Source: Biscogniauxia marginata (Eukaryota; Ascomycota; Sordariomycetes; Xylariales; Xylariaceae). From it: a stretch of DNA of 64,000 nucleotides. Made by a program: the position numbers and the translations under genes. The DNA is taken from the NCBI GenBank assembly GCA_022695795.1, contig MU404160.1, positions 84,140 to 148,139 on the forward strand, written 5' to 3'. Below the pieces are notes generated by a model. The model was not told where the DNA came from. It worked only from the letters and a program-made list of their open reading frames with translations, and did not search any database. Below are positions 60,201-64,000 of the stretch, piece by piece; position 1 is the stretch's first letter, and the number at the start of each line of letters is the position of its first letter.

Positions 60201-61625
60201 TAAAACACTATATAGTACTAAACTGAATTATTAGATCTATAATAAGGAACTATTAGTAGTTATTAAGGCACTAAAGGAATAAAAACCATGACTTAATAAA
60301 ACCAAGAAACCTATCAATATTTACTCAAACCACAAGAACCTTACACGATTCATAATAATACAAACGTTTAATTAAAAACATAAGTGTTAAATAATCTTCT
60401 TATTTAAGTTCAATTTTAAAATCCAGTATATTAAGGGAAAGGAAAATATCTAAATAGATCTTCTTAATAAAAAAGGAAATTATAAATCAAAAATTAATAA
60501 AAGAAATATCTAGATATTTAAATAACAAAATAACGAATTAATTGTATTAATTTATATACGAATCAATATAAGAGACTAGAAATAACAATTCAAGGAAAAT
60601 TATAATTAAAAAGAAAAACAATTATAGTTTTAATAAGGATCTAACAAAGAACTTCTCTCGTATAAAGAAAAGGTATATATACTAAAACGAATACAAGACA
60701 AATTCGTTAAAGAATTTCACAAATATCCTTTATATGGCCACCAAAGGATTTTTAAAACAATAAAACGACTTTAAAAAGAATTTGACTTTTTAGGAATATA
60801 ATAAATAATTAAAAGAATTATAAAGAATTACAACATTTATAATAAGGTTAAAGTATTACGATATAAACTATATAGATTATTATAATCAACCTAGATACCT
60901 AATAAAACATGAAATATAATTGCATGGGACTTCGTAATAAAACTTCTAAAGTTAAAAGATCTTATTATAAAAGTACATTATAACAGTATATAGGTAATCG
61001 TTAATAGACTCACGAAATACGCCTACTTCTTACTATTTAATAAATCGAGCATAATAAAACAATTAATTTTTAGCTTTTTAAAAAAATACGTTAATAAATA
61101 TAGGCTACTAAAACGCGTTGTTTTAAATAGAGATAAGTTATTTACGTTAAAATTTTGGACCAGCTTAATAAAACGAATAAAAGTTAAACAAAAGTTATTT
61201 ATAACGTATTACCCCTAAATAAACGAGTAAATAAAAAAACTAAACCAGATAATAAAATAGTATTTACGAAGCTATATTAACTAGGAAATAAATAACTAGG
61301 TAGAGTTACTATTAATAGCTTAAATAGCATATAACACTTCGATTAACGAGGATATAAAGATGTCACTACACGAGGCAGTGTACGGGTAAAAGACGGAAGT
61401 TTAAAAACAACTAATCAAACTTATAAAAGCACTAGGAGTTGAAACAGGGGCCTCGAGAGTAAAAGTACTATTTAAAAAGGTTTAAGTAATATAACAATAG
61501 TTATAAAAAGAATTATAGTTTATTCAAGATAAAATGATAAAGTATTATAATAAAAGAAGAATTAAAGGATCAATTCTTAGAAAAGAAGACATAGTTTACT
61601 TATTCTATTAATAACAAGGCGTATT
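57257..61625 (+). pseudogene. Element 4 pol relic, continuation after element 5
   Basis: After the second TTCTT the element 4 sequence resumes with the equivalent of 13,345 in element 3. RT shows F-V-Y-L-D-N-I-L-I-Y, followed by K-E-H-K-E-Y-I-K-Q-V-L-K-A-L-E-K-A-N (about 59,700-59,760). RNase H shows Y-L-V-A-Y-L-S-K-T-L-Y and K-E-L-L-V-V-I-K-A-L. Integrase shows W-D-F-V-I-K-L and V-N-R-L-T-K-Y-A-Y-F. Stops are common. Confidence 0.85.
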
Positions 61626-63861
61626 ATTACAAATAAACTTATTTTCTTTTATGTCGTTACTTTTTAGTTCTTGAAAATAGTAACCAGCTTTATCTTTAAA
61701 ACTTTTATATATTTAATAAGCGTCGTTAATGTAAAAGCTTTAATGTAATAATGTATGTTTCTTTAAACTTTAATAGATATTATAGTTATTATTTATGTAA
61801 AACCTCTAGTTTAAGCTGTTATATTGGTTTCTTTTTTAGTGGGTTTCGCATTTGTCGTTATTATAATGGCTTTAATGTAAATTATTATATTTTAACTTAA
61901 TCCCTAAGTCATATCTTAGCTTATAGTTATTATATTTGTATAGTAGTTCGCTTTTGTTATATCTTTGTTTAGTTTATTTTGGTGTGAGATATCTTAAATA
62001 CGAGTAATTATTCTTTAAACAGTTTTTACGGTTAACTTAATAATATTTATAGACTTTTTTTATAAGGGTCTCCTTAATCTTTTTTGCCTTAATGGTACCG
62101 ATAATAAATACTTAGTTTATTTCTTTATTATTCTCGAATTAAACCCTTATTTTAGCGGTTTTTTTCTCGGGTTAAGGAATTCCTCTTATTCTTAGTTCCT
62201 GTTTTTTAGGACTTTAACACTCGTTTTTATAATGTCCTTTCTTTTTATAATTAAAACATTTAATAGTTAATTTATTTCGTTTCTTTTATTCCTTTTAAAT
62301 AATATTAATTTTAATAAAGTTTAACTTGGTTTTAATGCCTTTCCTAATTCCGGCACCGCTTTTGTGATTTCTTCTTTTTAGCTAATCGCCATTCTTTCGT
62401 TATACCGTCTTTTTCTTTTCAAGGTACCGTTTAAAGTTCTTATTATTAATAGTAATTACTATTATAACATAATTATTGAATTTTCCTGGGTTCTTTTCTT
62501 TATATAGGTTTATTTTATATAATTTATTCTTTATATAGTTTTTTAATTCTTAATAAAATAAGTAATATAAGCTTTTAATAAGTAGTTATAATTGACTTAC
62601 GAGTTTCTTGAACTTAATAGTGTAATTTAAAGCCTTTTTATTTTGTCGTAGTTTATAAAGTCGAATTTCAACTTATTACTTAAAGATTAAATTGCCGAAT
62701 ATAGATTTAAGTTATTTTTCAAATTCTTTATAATTCTTAAAGACTTTCTTTATGTCTTTTTAGGCGTTTAATCCGTTTTTTAAATAATTCTTTAACATTG
62801 ATTAAAACCAGGTTAAAGCGGTTTCGGCGAGGAGCTGGGATATCGTGAGAACCTTTTGTTCCTTAGTAGTAATCGTTTTATAATAAAACTGTAAATAGAT
62901 TCCAGTTTAAATTAAAATTTTTTCTAAATCGTTTAATTTATTATATTTACTAGATGTAATTAGTTTAAAACCTTTTATATCGAGGGTTATTATATTATTT
63001 TTGTCGTTTAAGTTATTAAGGTTATTATCGTTTAAGGGTGATTACTTATTTTTAAGAAGTAGGGGTTATTTTACTTGTTTTTCTTTTTTTTTAAGTATTT
63101 CTTCTTCCTCTTTTTTTTCTTTTTTAAATAGTTCTTTTTATTAAGCCTTTAAAATGTCCTTTTATGACTCTTCTTTATCTATAACTATAATAGACTTTTA
63201 TATTGGTTTTTTTAAACCTTTTAGTTATACCGTAAAAAGACTTAAAGTTTTCGTTTAAAAGCTTATTAATTATTGTTTTTTTACTTGTTTTTTTTCTTGT
63301 TACTCTCTGGTCTTAGGGGGCATACTTGTCCTAGGATTATTCGATTAAAAGTCCCTTTTTTTGAATTAATATTAAGCATTAATTAAGGAGTTATTAAAAT
63401 GTAACGAACCTCCTTATATGTTCCTAGTTAGCTGACTTTATAAGTAAGTACGTATTAAGTTTTCTTGATTTAAAGGTAATAATAGGTTAAAATTAATTTA
63501 ATTGATTTATAATGTTATATTCGTTAAAAAGGTTTTAAAGTATTTTTATTATAATATTAAAAAGTAATTATAGTTTTAGATTAATAATTAAAGAACGAAT
63601 AACTAAATACATAAGAAATCCCCTTTTTCTTATACTTATTCTCCTTAATACATATTCCTTTTTTATATTAATTGTTATATAAATAGAGTCTATCCGGATT
63701 TGAGATTAACTTAGATCCCATTTAATGTAATTTAAGAGTAATTTAAATCACATCACGTGACGTCTTATTATGTTTTAAAAAGGACCGCCCTGTATTTATA
63801 TTCGTGATCCGTGTCTCAACACCTTTGTAGGAAATCCCTCCAACACAGTTGGTTTGTAACA
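61626..63861 (-). mobile_element. Element 6: inverted gag-LTR fragment of a Ty3/gypsy element
   Basis: From about 61,626 the sequence aligns with the minus-strand gag/protease region of element 5 (from about 55,070). It runs through gag to an LTR at 63,400-63,861. RT, integrase and the other LTR are absent. It is oriented opposite to element 4, which it abuts. The five bases after 63,861 (TGTTC) do not match those before 48,105 (CTTAA), so the two ends are not one insertion. Confidence 0.83.
63400..63861 (-). repeat. Element 6 LTR
   Basis: The 462-bp LTR starts TGTAACGAACCTCC and ends TTGGTTTGTAACA. The outer 130 bp are less AT-shifted. CACGTG followed by TGACGTC lies at 63,754-63,764. Confidence 0.87.
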
Positions 63862-63907
63862 TGTTCTCGCTTTCGAGGAAGAGTGAGACAACTACGCACA
63901 AGTTATA

Positions 63908-64000
63908 TAAAATAAAATAAAATAAAATAAAATAAAATAAAATAAAATAAAATAAAATAAAATAAAATAAAATAAAATAAAATAAAATAAAATAAAATAA
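63908..64000 (+). repeat. (AAAAT)n microsatellite
   Basis: A perfect AAAAT pentanucleotide repeat of about 18 units runs to the window end, starting 46 bp beyond the element 6 LTR. Confidence 0.97.

Larger units (their letters stand above)
48105..61625 (+). mobile_element. Element 4: Ty3/gypsy retrotransposon split by element 5, 3' end lost
   Basis: The plus-strand element starts with an LTR at 48,105-48,578. Gag follows (48,579-49,773) up to a zinc-knuckle relic (C-F-N-Y...Y-Y-K-N-E-Y-R-S at about 49,694-49,740). Element 5 is inserted there, and pol resumes at 57,257. RT (Y-L-D-N-I-L-I-Y at 59,666-59,689), RNase H (about 60,110-60,290) and integrase (about 60,650-61,600) can be followed. 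The sequence ends abruptly near 61,625, where an inverted gag fragment of element 6 begins, so the chromodomain, antisense ORF and 3' LTR are missing. Confidence 0.88.

Noticed and set aside
63862..64000. Possible telomere-proximal sequence
   Set aside because: The end repeat is AAAAT, not TTAGGG or similar; nothing points to a telomere.

Overview
The window is from a filamentous ascomycete (Pezizomycotina). The evidence is short 50-75 nt introns with GT/AG ends, the families Zn2Cys6-fungal_trans, MYND, 2EXR, P450 and MFS, and extremely AT-rich repeats whose stop codons and Cys-to-Tyr changes look like RIP (repeat-induced point mutation, CpA to TpA). The species cannot be told from the sequence.

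Layout: (1) 1-15,797 is an AT-rich block of RIP-degraded Ty3/gypsy chromodomain LTR retrotransposons. Element 1 is cut by the window start. Element 2 (2,942-10,494, TSD TAAAT) is nested inside an LTR of element 1. Element 3 (11,387-15,792, TSD ATCTC) is internally deleted and carries tandem-repeat expansions and a 94-N gap. (2) About 16,000-48,104 is a GC-balanced island of sparse genes and pseudogenes. (3) 48,105-63,861 is a second RIP block. Element 4 (+) is split by the complete element 5 (49,774-57,256, 404-bp LTRs, TSD TTCTT) and joins a fragment of element 6 (-) head-to-head. The window ends in an AAAAT microsatellite.

Island genes, left to right: a small protein with His and Asn-Cys-Gln motifs (possibly frameshifted); an RNA-ligase-like relic; a 744-aa Zn2Cys6 transcription factor with six introns, one of them GC-AG; a MYND zinc-finger protein; a 2-oxoglutarate/Fe(II) oxygenase-like protein; a protein-kinase-like pseudogene; a coiled-coil protein ending in a PPPY motif; a 12-exon MFS transporter with a 9-nt microexon; a sulfatase pseudogene that has lost its catalytic Cys; a four-exon cytochrome P450; and a 2EXR protein. 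Regulator, oxygenases and transporter together resemble an accessory or secondary-metabolism neighbourhood, but no backbone synthase is present, so a shared pathway is only a guess.

The most unusual signal is in the retrotransposons. Between the integrase/chromodomain and the 3' LTR lies an ORF on the strand opposite gag-pol. It has Zn2Cys6-like cysteine spacing (most Cys codons RIP-changed to Tyr) followed by a charged coiled-coil-like stretch. It is clear in elements 5 and 3, and a trace may remain in element 2.
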